Positions 1-7,837 of a stretch of 64,000 nucleotides of DNA are shown here, piece after piece; the first letter of the stretch is position 1, and every line of letters begins with the position of its first letter. The notes beneath the pieces were generated by a model. It was not told the origin of the DNA and did no database searches. It was given only the letters and a program-made list of their open reading frames with translations. A program made the translations under genes and the position numbers. The DNA is from Symbiodinium natans. Its lineage: Eukaryota; Sar; Dinophyceae; Suessiales; Symbiodiniaceae. The DNA is taken from the NCBI GenBank assembly GCA_905221605.1, contig CAJNDS010002675.1, positions 255,788-319,787 on the forward strand, written 5' to 3'.

Positions 1-151
1 GACGAATCCAGACAGTTCCCTGAGCCCTTGAGACAAGCGCAGGTTGACTCGCGAAACGCGCCTTACGTGGTGTTCCACTTCCACGCAAATCGTTAGCTGG
101 GGTGTGCCTCAGCCCTCCCTCATAGGAGTCAAGCGCGTAGGTAGAGAGCGA

Positions 152-185
152 AAGAGAGAGAGAGAGAGAGAGAGAGATACAGAGA

Positions 186-229
<44 letters not shown>

Positions 230-257
230 GAGAGAGCGAGAGAGAGAGAGAGAGAGA
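152..257. repeat. (GA)n microsatellite
   Basis: Nearly uninterrupted GA dinucleotide run of about 105 bp with a few CA or TA interruptions. The open frames across it on both strands (Arg-Glu or Ser-Leu runs) are products of the dinucleotide and are not genes. It lies just upstream of the first clear exon of the channel gene, so it is probably intronic. Confidence 0.95.
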
Positions 258-487
258 TGTAGAGATACATATATATACAGAAGAGAAACCACAAGAAGAA
301 GAGAGAACCATGGTTCATTGAGGCGGAACATGATTGAGTTTTTGGGGAGGGTGAAGAGTAGTCCTGGGTTTTAAAGCTGCATAATCATTAGTCCTGGTGG
401 CTGGGGCGGGAGGATGATGTGACCCAGCGGGAATCAATCCTCAAAACCATACAAGACCTTCGCCGCCGATGAAACCGCTGGTTCCAG

Positions 488-537
488 GCTCAGCTGCGTG
501 TCTACGAGTACTTTGGGACCTTTACACGTTCCCTGCT
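488..537 (+). CDS. Channel exon: segment before the pore helix
   Basis: Reads AQLRVYEYFGTFTRSL plus two bases. The YFGTF-RS pattern precedes the pore loop in dinoflagellate channel proteins of this type. The acceptor is AG|G and the donor is GC (gcacct). The split leucine codon is completed by the first base of the next exon. Confidence 0.6.
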
Positions 538-3500
538 GCACCTCACAAGCAAGTGTAGCTTGGGGACTGGGCGGTTACTAGTGTTGAAGCGTCAAGGCCT
601 TGTCTTTGGTGTAGGAAACTGCACATATCTTGCCCATTTCAGAATCGAATCTCGGTCGTCAGCACTTGGCTCCAATCCTGGGAGGGCAGCTCTGCAGAGG
701 TCCTTGTTCGAGCTGACCCTGGCCAACTGGCCCCCGGTTTGTCGACTCCTCGTGGAGGAGGCCGGGGGGGTCGCTTTTCGGAAAGGAGCCTTGGGAGATC
801 GCTCTGGAATTGTGGCAGGTCAGAGGAATTGCAGCTTTTTGGAATTCAGGAAGTCACCCAACAACCCGCCCCGAAATTTCAGCAAATGTGCGCGGCAACT
901 TAGTCGAGACATGTCCGAGGTCAGCGAGTGGTGGCTGGTTGCGTGCTTGCTTCACAAGCTCACCATGGGCTTCGCCGTGATCGGCGTCATCAATGCTGTG
1001 CTGATGCCGCTTTTTCTCGCAAATGAAATGAAGCAACAGCAAAGGGTTGCCCCAACAGATGACAGAGGGAGGGGTTTCAGTGCACCTGCCCCGCCTTAAG
1101 GCAAGAAACTTTCAAAGTCGCCTACTTGGACGACACCGCGCCTCGGCTTCAGGATGCAGCCCTGGTCGTTTCGAAATGCATGCCGCAGGAGACTGGCACT
1201 TCAGTTCTGCCAGACCCCCAAACCCTGCGTAGCCTCAGGTCATGGTGCGCGAGAAGATGCGCACGATGCGCGCGCACGTGGCCAAGATGTCCGAGCTCTT
1301 CCACGAAGCGGATCCTCGGACCTCGTTGAATCTCCATAAGCGCGCTTAGCACAAGCAAAGGGGGGGGGGGGGGCATCAAGAAGACGCGCAAAGAATCGCT
1401 GCTTCAAGATCTGGCCCATGGTCCCGGAGCTTCTTTCCGAATGGTTGCATGACGCCGTAGAAGAGTCCACAAGGCTCCATAAGCCATAGCCCAGCAAAGG
1501 CTTCGAAGACTCGCTCCCTCTCTGTCTTTCTCCCTCTCCCTCCCTCTCGGGAGCATCTTGGGGAGCGCTCTTTGGGTTCAAGATGGGCCCTTTCCCCTAG
1601 GACACCTCCGGAGATGGAAAGCTCGACTTTGAGGAGTTCAAGCAGATCCTCAAGAAGCACGAGGTGAGACGGAGCCTCCTTCAGCGAAGCTTCCCCCCCC
1701 CCCCCAAATCCCCCCAATTCTGATTGCACACCTTGCTCTCCTTGTGAGCTATGCGCATGTGGGCATGTGCGTTCTCATGCCCCCGGGGCATAGTTGCACA
1801 GAGGCAACTTTAGATCCTCTCTTGGGCCCTCGCCGGCTCCCACGCTTGGGACGTTGCCATTGCTGGTCCTTTCGAAGCTTGCGGTGTCACATTCGTCTGT
1901 TCTTGGGGGCTTCAAGACGAGGACACGCCTCAAAAGATCCTTCGAAGCCATGCAGAGACTTCTAAACCTTAAAGAAGCCCTACAAAGCCTTTAAAAAATG
2001 AAGACACCCTAGAAAGCCTTACACACCTTGAAGAAACCCTATAAAGCCTTGTGAGCCTTATCAACCTTAAAGAAACCCTAGAAAGCGGTCTGAACCCTAA
2101 AGAAACCCTATAAAGCCTTCTAAACCTTAAAGAAACCCCAAAAAGCCTTATGAACCTTAAAGAAACCCCAATAAAGCCTCATAAACTTGGACGAAACCCA
2201 ATCAAGCCACATATACCTCAAAGAAACCCTATAAAGCCTTATACGCCTCAACGAAGCCCTATAGAGCCTTATAAACCTCAAAGAAGCCCTACAAAGCCTC
2301 ACAAACCTCAAAGAGACTGTGTACAGCCTTATAACCATTAAAGAACCCCTATACAGTCTTAAATAAAGAAACCCTATGAAGCCTTATAACCATTAAAGAA
2401 CCCCTATACAGTCTTAAATAAAGAAACCCTATGAAGCCTTATCACCCTTGCAGAATCCTTGTGAAGTCTTCTGGCAATGTCCACTTGGGGTTCAGTGAGG
2501 CTTTTCTGTCCATGCATTTCTTAGGGTTGTCCCGTTGCGCCGCCCTCAGAAGCAGGAGCGTGCATATTCCTGGAAGCCATGTTTTGTATAGCAGAAGAAG
2601 AAGAAACCCTATAAAGCTTTCTAAACCTCAAAGAAGCCCTATCAACCATGCATGTTATCTTCAAGGCCCCCCCCCTCCCCCCGAAGCCTCGCAGTGCAGG
2701 TCAAGGTTTGGCTCTCGGCGATGGAGTTGGACGTCAGCAACGTCGAGGACCCTTGAAGATCAGTAAGTGGTAGCGGTAGTAGCGGCCCTATATCCTGAAC
2801 CCCTGAACCGCAATACCCTAAACCCCTTAATTCCTAAATCTTCTAAAGACCCTGAACCGATGTGTACCGTACACATCGGTAGTGACCCTAAAGGCCCGAG
2901 ACCCGGAGTTGCGCCTGGGGCTTCTCTAGGTTGCGCGCCGCCCTCTCAGAAGTCCAAGGCCCTTCTGTGTATGGGATCTTTCTAGAGGGCCTAACTGAGA
3001 CAAGGATCGCACTTCCTTTGATCTCTGGGGCTCACGGCCTTGTTTTGCCGGGACTGATCGGAGAGGCCTCAGAGGCGGATTCTCCGATGTTTGAGATGTC
3101 TGGGAAGCCGCCGCAAAACCTTTGCAGGAGCTCTTCACCATGCTGGACACAGGCGCCGTCATTGTTCAACTTCAAGTGAATGGTTTAGGGTTCAGGGTTG
3201 AGGGTTTAGGGTTGAGGGGAATACCTTTGAGCAATCTGCAGCCTCTGTAGCCAAGCGCCTTGTTTGACAGTGCAAGACGTCCAGGTATGCAGGGCAAGGT
3301 GTGTCCGTATGCCGGCTCACTGAGCTTGGACCGCGGAAGGCTTCCACAATGAGTTAGCTCCTGAATCACTTCGTACATCGGAAAAAACATGAGACTTGAA
3401 GGTTTCCATCTCATGAAACTGTAACAGCACAATATGACAGTGTACTCACAGATTGGCACTTCCGCAAAAAGAGGGGTGCCTCTCTTCATACACATCAAGA

Positions 3501-4305
3501 CGCTCTACTCCTTATTGTGGGAACCCTCCCCCCCAAAAAAACCACCCCTAAGCCCTAAACCCAAATATTGCAGTGTAGGTTCCAAGTAGCTTCGGGTCGC
3601 GATTCCAGGTCGTGATGGCAGGCTGTCGGCGGATGAGCACCTTGGTCAGCAGGTTCAGGTTGGGATGTTGCCCCTTATATCCTTAATAGGGACTCTAATA
3701 GGGGGGGGGGGGAGGGGGGTACTAGAAGCCCTATTAACCCTAATGGGGGGGGGGGGGGGTACTAGAAGCCTTAGTAAGGACTGTTAGTATCAGGGGCCAA
3801 GGGGAAGCATCCCGAGGTCCAGGGTGTTTCAGGACGTGTGAGGAAGCACTGCAGTTAAAGCTGCGGAGTGAAGTGGAGAGGCGTTGCTGGGCCTTCGGCG
3901 CACTCTTGGAGCTACAAAAACCGCCGGTTTTTGGTGATTCGGGTTGAAGAGGTTGAAGGGTCTGATCCAACCTGAGCTCCAGACCCCGAAGCCTGAACCG
4001 CCCACCCCCAAAACCCGTGAAACCTCTCCCCCGCAAATAGCTTTTTTAAGCCCTGTCCCGACAAACCCTTCCGCAGAAGCACGAAAGCACTAACCCCCCC
4101 CCAACACCCCAAACCCTCGAAGCCACCCCAACTTTGAAAGAACTCGGGTATCTCGCGTTCAGCGGGGAAGAGGGGGGGGAAGAGGAGGGAAGAGGGGGGA
4201 AGAGGGGGGCGTCCAACAGGCTCGTCCAGGGCGTCTCGCGGCTTCGGGGCTCCGGCCGCGCCCAGGCTCTCGGGCACCTCCTCCTGCGGGGTGTAGTTTG
4301 GGGGG

Positions 4306-4342
<37 letters not shown>

Positions 4343-4358
4343 TTTTTTTTTTTTTTGC

Positions 4359-4390
<32 letters not shown>

Positions 4391-5429
4391 GGGTAGAGCT
4401 GTAGAGTCTCGAATTGAGGAGTTTAGGGCTCGAGACTCCAACGCTTCTCAAAGGAACCGACATGATCACCAAGATCACCTCTTGGAACGCTGGGGGGATG
4501 CATCAGAAACCAGCAACAGCCGCAACAAGAGCACGAAGTAAATGAGCATATCAACACGGTACAATGTATAAAAATGTATACATATACATATACATATATA
4601 GATAGATAGATATATAGATAGATAGATAGTGTTACCATATATCGTAGCAGGCTAGTTAACGTGCATTCCCGAAGCTTCTGGATTCGCTTCACTCCCCCTG
4701 TTGCCCCGCCGGCCAACCGACAACGGACGCGCCAAGCAAAATCCCGAGAGCATTCCTCCACAAAGTCCCCGACCATCCTTCCTGCCATGAGGTTTGTTCT
4801 TGCATACAGGGTTTAGGGTTTAGGGTTTAGGGTTTAGGGTTTAGGGTTTAGGGTTTAGGGTTTAGGGCCTCGTTTCAAGTGATGGTCAGGACGTCCGGAA
4901 GATCTTGGAGATGAGCGAGCAGATCAAGAATCTCAGCAGAGACCAGTGTTGTGGCTTGCAGCTCTGAAAGCCACGTCGTTTTCGGCTCTCAGTGGTGGGT
5001 TTTCTGACTCCTAAGCCCAAAACAAAGCGCAGCATCGTCTCGCTTTGAGAGTTGAGGGAAACTTTTGCTCCAAGGACTCCCCAAAACCCTAAACCCTACA
5101 AACCCAAAACCCAAAAAAAAAAAAAAAACCAAAACAGCCGGAGGATCATCTCGCTTGCTCCAAGGACTGGCCTCAGCGAGCTGAGCCTCACAGCCGCGGT
5201 GCACCGCGAGCACGTCCCGCGAGAGCACGAAGCGCGAGAGCTCGATCTGCCAGATGTTCGCCAGGCAAGTGGGTTTAGGGCTTAGGGTTGAGGGTTCAGG
5301 GTTCAGGGTTGAGGGTTGAGGGTTTAGGGTTTAGAGCTTAGGGCTTAGGGTTTGGGATTTTCTGATTGGGTAGACCGGGTGCGAACCCTCCTTCAGCGGC
5401 TCTTGGCGAGGTTGCACCGGAGGTCGTAG
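488..5429 (+). CDS. Partial voltage-gated-type cation channel with C-terminal EF-hands (3' part, 12 exons)
   Basis: Membrane cation channel, presumably plasma membrane, gated by voltage and tuned by Ca2+ binding; this role is inferred from family resemblance. Exons proposed: 488-537, 700-760, 920-1060, 1239-1310, 1601-1663, 2700-2747, 3128-3152, 3609-3636, 4220-4292, 4890-4945, 5165-5268, 5374-5429. Joined in phase they give, in order, a pore segment (FELTLANWPPV), a last transmembrane helix (LTMGFAVIGVINAV), a basic linker, EF-hand 1 (DTSGDGKLDFEE), a helix (VWLSAMELDVSNVE), EF-hand 2 (DTGRDGRLSADE), LVQGVSRLRG and a charged tail ending at TAG. Reading phase is continuous at every junction. 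Donors are GC, GC, GA, GA, GT, GA, GC, GC, GT, GT, GT; all acceptors are AG, followed by G in every exon but the last. Upstream exons (S1-S5) lie outside the window; 43-57 could be one more tiny exon. No in-frame stop is seen, so the gene may be functional. The last three exons are least certain. Confidence 0.75.
700..760 (+). CDS. Channel exon: pore helix and filter region
   Basis: Encodes SLFELTLANWPPVCRLLVEE. The aromatic/acidic/Thr-Leu pattern followed by NWPP is the ion-selectivity region. The acceptor is gcagag|G and the donor GC (gccggg). This exon is the clearest family signature in the gene. Confidence 0.7.
920..1060 (+). CDS. Channel exon: last transmembrane segment (S6-like)
   Basis: Begins VSEWWLVACLLHKL and continues through TMGFAVIGVINAV, a hydrophobic helix typical of S6, then a short polar stretch ending near RVAPTD. 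About eight residues after INAV look longer than in relatives. The donor was taken as GA (gacaga) to keep phase 0; this end could be off by a few bases. Confidence 0.65.
1239..1310 (+). CDS. Channel exon: basic/amphipathic linker to EF-hand
   Basis: 24 in-phase codons, VMVREKMRTMRAHVAK then MSELFHEA, forming the entering helix of the first EF-hand. The acceptor is ctcag|G. The donor is GA (gatcct), which joins directly to the aspartate that opens the calcium loop in the next exon. Confidence 0.65.
1601..1663 (+). CDS. Channel exon: EF-hand 1 calcium loop
   Basis: 21 codons, DTSGDGKLDFEE followed by FKQILKKHE. The loop has D1, S3, D5, K7, D9 and E12, so all chelating positions except the backbone one carry suitable side chains. 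Flanked by a ctag|G acceptor and a canonical GT donor (gtgaga). Confidence 0.8.
1966..2440. repeat. Intronic ~30-bp minisatellite
   Basis: Degenerate tandem units resembling aaagaaaccctataaagcct, each about 30 bp and roughly fifteen in number, lying inside the 1664-2699 intron. Short open frames on both strands across it are repeat products. The last copies (about 2340-2440) include a near-identical duplication of about 60 bp. Confidence 0.8.
2700..2747 (+). CDS. Channel exon: helix between EF-hands
   Basis: 16 codons, VKVWLSAMELDVSNVE, a segment highly characteristic of dinoflagellate EF-hand channels. The acceptor is tgcag|G. A GA donor (gaccct) keeps phase. If the exon is instead extended to the gtaagt at 2763 the frame hits a TGA, which argues for the GA donor. 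Confidence 0.7.
3128..3152 (+). CDS. Channel microexon (25 nt): start of EF-hand 2
   Basis: Encodes ELFTMLDT plus one base. The acceptor is ttgcag|G and the donor GC (gcgccg). The split glycine codon and the rest of the EF-hand loop come from the next microexon. Confidence 0.65.
3609..3636 (+). CDS. Channel microexon (28 nt): rest of EF-hand 2 loop
   Basis: Joined to the preceding exon it completes DTGRDGRLSADE, a 12-residue loop with D1, D5 and E12. The residue at position 3 is Gly, so calcium affinity may be lower than for hand 1. The acceptor is ccag|G and the donor GC (gcacct). Confidence 0.65.
4220..4292 (+). CDS. Channel exon: exit helix of EF-hand 2
   Basis: The first base completes the loop glutamate, followed by LVQGVSRLRGSGRAQALGHL and LLRG. 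This matches the usual segment that follows the second EF-hand in this family. The acceptor is acag|G and the donor gtagtt. The overlapping minus-strand frame is a shadow. Confidence 0.7.
4308..4387. repeat. Poly-G / poly-T / poly-G tract
   Basis: 33 consecutive G, 16 T, GC, then 29 G, inside the intron 4293-4889. G-quadruplex formation is likely from the base composition. The exact lengths may be unreliable because long homopolymers assemble poorly. Confidence 0.9.
4575..4629. repeat. TATA/GATA microsatellite
   Basis: Run of catata and gata units within the same intron as the poly-G tract. There is no sign of coding. Confidence 0.85.
4812..4867 (+). repeat. Interstitial telomere-type array, (TTTAGGG)8
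   Basis: Eight perfect heptamers in an intron of the channel gene, ending 22 bp before the next acceptor. The TTTAGGG unit is the telomere repeat of dinoflagellates and most plants. Here it is internal, with exon sequence on both sides. Confidence 0.95.
4890..4945 (+). CDS. Channel exon: C-terminal helix
   Basis: Encodes DVRKILEMSEQIKNLSRD plus two bases and is predicted helical. The acceptor is ggtcag|G and the donor GT (gtgttg). It is placed in the gene by phase and by the similar position of helical tails in relatives. It is less certain than the EF-hand exons. Confidence 0.5.
5165..5268 (+). CDS. Channel exon: charged tail
   Basis: In-phase reading TGLSELSLTAAVHREHVPRE continues to DLPDVRQA. 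The acceptor is ccaag|G and the donor GT (gtgggt), with an alternative GC donor four bases earlier. The opposite strand of this stretch has a very G/C-rich third-position frame (VLSRDVLAVHRGCEAQL), so a minus-strand exon is a real alternative. Confidence 0.4.
5374..5429 (+). CDS. Channel exon: putative last exon with stop
   Basis: Reads NRVRTLLQRLLARLHRRS then TAG, a Leu/Arg-rich amphipathic helix. The acceptor is gggtag with A after it, the only non-G acceptor in the gene. The preceding 105-bp intron consists almost wholly of variants of the telomere heptamer (ttaggg, tgaggg, tcaggg). Confidence 0.4.
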
Positions 5430-5724
5430 GAGTCTCAGCCATGCAGTTACGTTCATCCCTGCCATGTTGTCCCCTTGGCGGCATCCCGCGTTTCGATTCC
5501 TATAGCCATGGTGGTGGGGGCCTGGGATGTTTTTCTCATGCGCTTTTCCCAGTGGAGAATCTTTCAACGCAAGAGGCGCAAAGGGCCCTAACCTAGTCGA
5601 CTCTCCGCGCAGCAGAGAAAAGTGACAGCAACCGCAGGTGGTGGCCATCAGCGTTTGAGGCCCTGCTACGCCCGGTATGTGACCATGTAGTTGCCACAAG
5701 TTTCACAAATTACCCAAAGAGCTC

Positions 5725-5812
5725 AAAACCCCTTAATTAAGGAATATTGCTTAAATCATATTAAGGATCCCTTTATCATTTAAGGCATATTCCTTAATTA
5801 AGGGGTATTGGG
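5725..5812 (+). mobile_element. Palindromic MITE-like element, copy 1
   Basis: Core 5729-5805 (77 bp) begins ccccttaattaaggaatat and ends with its exact 19-bp reverse complement. The interior is also imperfectly palindromic around ggatcc. It encodes nothing. An inverted second copy lies at 6040-6127, and matching flanks (aaaacccc and tattgggc) extend the similarity beyond the core. Confidence 0.7.
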
Positions 5813-6039
5813 CTCTCTGGGTATGTCTAAAAACCCTCCCGAAAATGGGAGACGAGCCTAGTCTTTCTCTCAACACCATTTTGCTCTACTCCGGTGTCCG
5901 CGCGAGCATGTTAAGACATGCCAGCGCGACATCAGATCTCGGTGCCAGCACAACGTAGCTTTCAACCGACTCCCGGTCCCCAAATTTTTCCCCGCCAGCT
6001 GCAAAGCAGCCGCCGGCAAACCTTGCCATGATAGAAAGT

Positions 6040-6127
6040 GCCCAATACCCCTTAAGGAATATGCCTTAAATTCATAAAGGGATCCGTAATATGATTTAAG
6101 CAATATTCCTTGATTAAGGGGTTTTTT
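6040..6127 (-). mobile_element. Palindromic MITE-like element, copy 2 (inverted)
   Basis: Core 6048-6121 (74 bp) is the reverse complement of copy 1 with a few substitutions and a 4-base loss (aatt) in one terminal arm. The flanks gcccaata and tttt match copy 1 in inverted order, so the two copies plus the 227-bp spacer form a larger stem-loop. Confidence 0.7.
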
Positions 6128-7608
6128 GCGGCGTTTTGGGGATAGAAAGTGCTGAACCCCGGGGTTTCTTGGAGGTACCTGCCAGCCCCCCCCCCTGAGC
6201 CGTAAGTCCCGAAACCCCTACACCTCATTGCTTCGAATTGACCATCTGCTTCTGGGGAGGCGTGATGCTGCCATGGTGTTTTGGCGGTTGCCTGTGGACG
6301 CCCAAACCCATCATCCCTTAACCGATAGACGGAGAAGAAACGGAACGATTCGGTCAAACACCTTAATCAATTTTACGGTTATGCCTAAGGGGTATGTCGA
6401 ACGTCGAACATATCTTAGAGTTGCCAGAGATTCTGCAGGATACCTGTGCTGAGAGAGACTCGCAAGATGTTGCTTGACGGCCAGACGTCGTGTTACTGTG
6501 AGTGCATGATGTTTGAGCGACCATGCCACTGTCAAACCATGCTCAAGGCGGGTCTAGCTGGGAGCGTGCTGTCCCACGTCTACGTGTGCTTAGACTATTA
6601 TCTTGTTTTCGTTTCGGAATGTCGTATATGGGGGTCTACGACAGTAGGATCCAGGAAGAAGGACTCCAATAAGGTGCCCCCGAATATTGTAAACCCCCCT
6701 ATCCTATTCCACCCGAGCTTGAGCACCAAGTCTTGTTCTTGTTTGATGTGTCGCTCCGCATGAAGGTCCATCAACTTGTTTGGTTCATGTTCCTCTGTTT
6801 TTTGAAAGGACAGGAAGACAAGTGAGTGGAACAGAAGCATTGAGAAGAATGGCACGAAGACACTCTCTTGCGAACTTATGAATAATGTCTTGCCTCTAGT
6901 ACATCTTCCTTTTCGCTAGTATGTTCGCATCTTCATAATCAGAGTTCAACATGCCAGTCATCATTCGCCTTTGGGGAGTATAGCACTCCTCCGGCACAAG
7001 GGCTTCAGTACCCATTGTCTCTTTTGGTTAGACTGTGATCCGTCTTCTAGTCATCATTCGGCCTTTTGGGACAGGAAGTGTATCTGCATAACCCTAAACC
7101 CCCAAGGTCCGAGTTTCGAAAACACTGCATCGTATTTGAGAAGTCCAGCAAACTCCGCTTGGCTTGCTGTTTGGTGCTGTGCTCCTGCACCAGGACTGGG
7201 TCATCCCTTTTGCTGAAACGTTGTGGATGTTTATGGTGCAGATTGGAGATTTTCATGTCTGCCTTGTTATCCGACACCTTCCGCCAAGAGAGATAGCAAA
7301 TGTCGTGAGGACGGCACACATGGGAGTCCGTGTCATCGTGCAACGTGTGGCGCTCAGCTGTGAGTTTGCAACTTTTTGCTTTACAACCATTGCTGCCCAA
7401 GCACAGAGTGAGGTGGCTGGGTCACAGAGTTTGGACGATGTGGTGTTTAGACTTCCAAGTTCGCGATGTTGCCTTCCGCTACCTCCCTCGCTCCTTCTCT
7501 TCCCTTTCCCGCGGAAGACTGGTTTACTCCTTTTGCACTTAGAGCCCTGGGCTCACAGAAGGCTAAGCTCTCTCAGAATGTGTTCCCCCCTTCCTTTTGT
7601 GACTTGAA
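6128..7608. other. Mostly uncharacterised non-coding stretch
   Basis: No domain recognised. Short open frames exist on both strands but none has a recognisable motif or consistent codon pattern. One exon-like stretch, 7242-7359, is listed separately. A gatagaaagtgc motif is shared by 6030 and 6142 beside the MITE-like copy. Confidence 0.5.
7242..7359 (+). CDS. Exon-like segment, unknown protein
   Basis: Open reading IGDFHVCLVIRHLPPREIAN then VVRTAHMGVRVIVQ, bounded by a cag acceptor and a good GT donor (gtgagt). I do not recognise the protein. The evidence is only the splice-like borders and the protein-like composition; no neighbouring exon could be linked to it, so it may be an isolated relic. 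Confidence 0.25.
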
Positions 7609-7643
7609 CCCTAAACCCTAAACCCTAAACCCTAAACCCTAAA
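7609..7643 (-). repeat. Interstitial telomere-type array, (CCCTAAA)5
   Basis: Five perfect heptamers in CCCTAAA orientation, opposite to the array that starts 103 bp further on. The two arrays face each other across about 100 bp of ordinary sequence, a potential hairpin. Confidence 0.95.
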
Positions 7644-7746
7644 ACCTTCTAAGGCTCCGAGGGCTTCCGAGGGCCTTTAAGAGCTCCGAGGGCTCCGGCT
7701 CCCATGAACTCCCGTCGTCCCTCTGCTCTTGAACTCTCACAGGGGG

Positions 7747-7837
7747 TTTAGGGTTTAGGGTTTAGGGTTTAGGGTTTAGGGTTTAGGGTTTAGGGTTTAG
7801 GGTTTAGGGTTTAGGGTTTAGGGTTTAGGGTTTAGGG
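7747..7837 (+). repeat. Interstitial telomere-type array, (TTTAGGG)13
   Basis: Thirteen perfect heptamers, 91 bp. It pairs in inverted orientation with the five-unit block at 7609-7643. Confidence 0.95.

Noticed and set aside
109-318. Open frames of Ser-Leu or Arg-Glu repeats
   Set aside because: Translation of a GA dinucleotide run.
2763-2768. gtaagt at 2763 as the donor of the 2700 exon
   Set aside because: It would include an in-frame TGA and leave the next exon duplicating the same residues. The GA donor at 2748 gives a continuous EF-hand protein.
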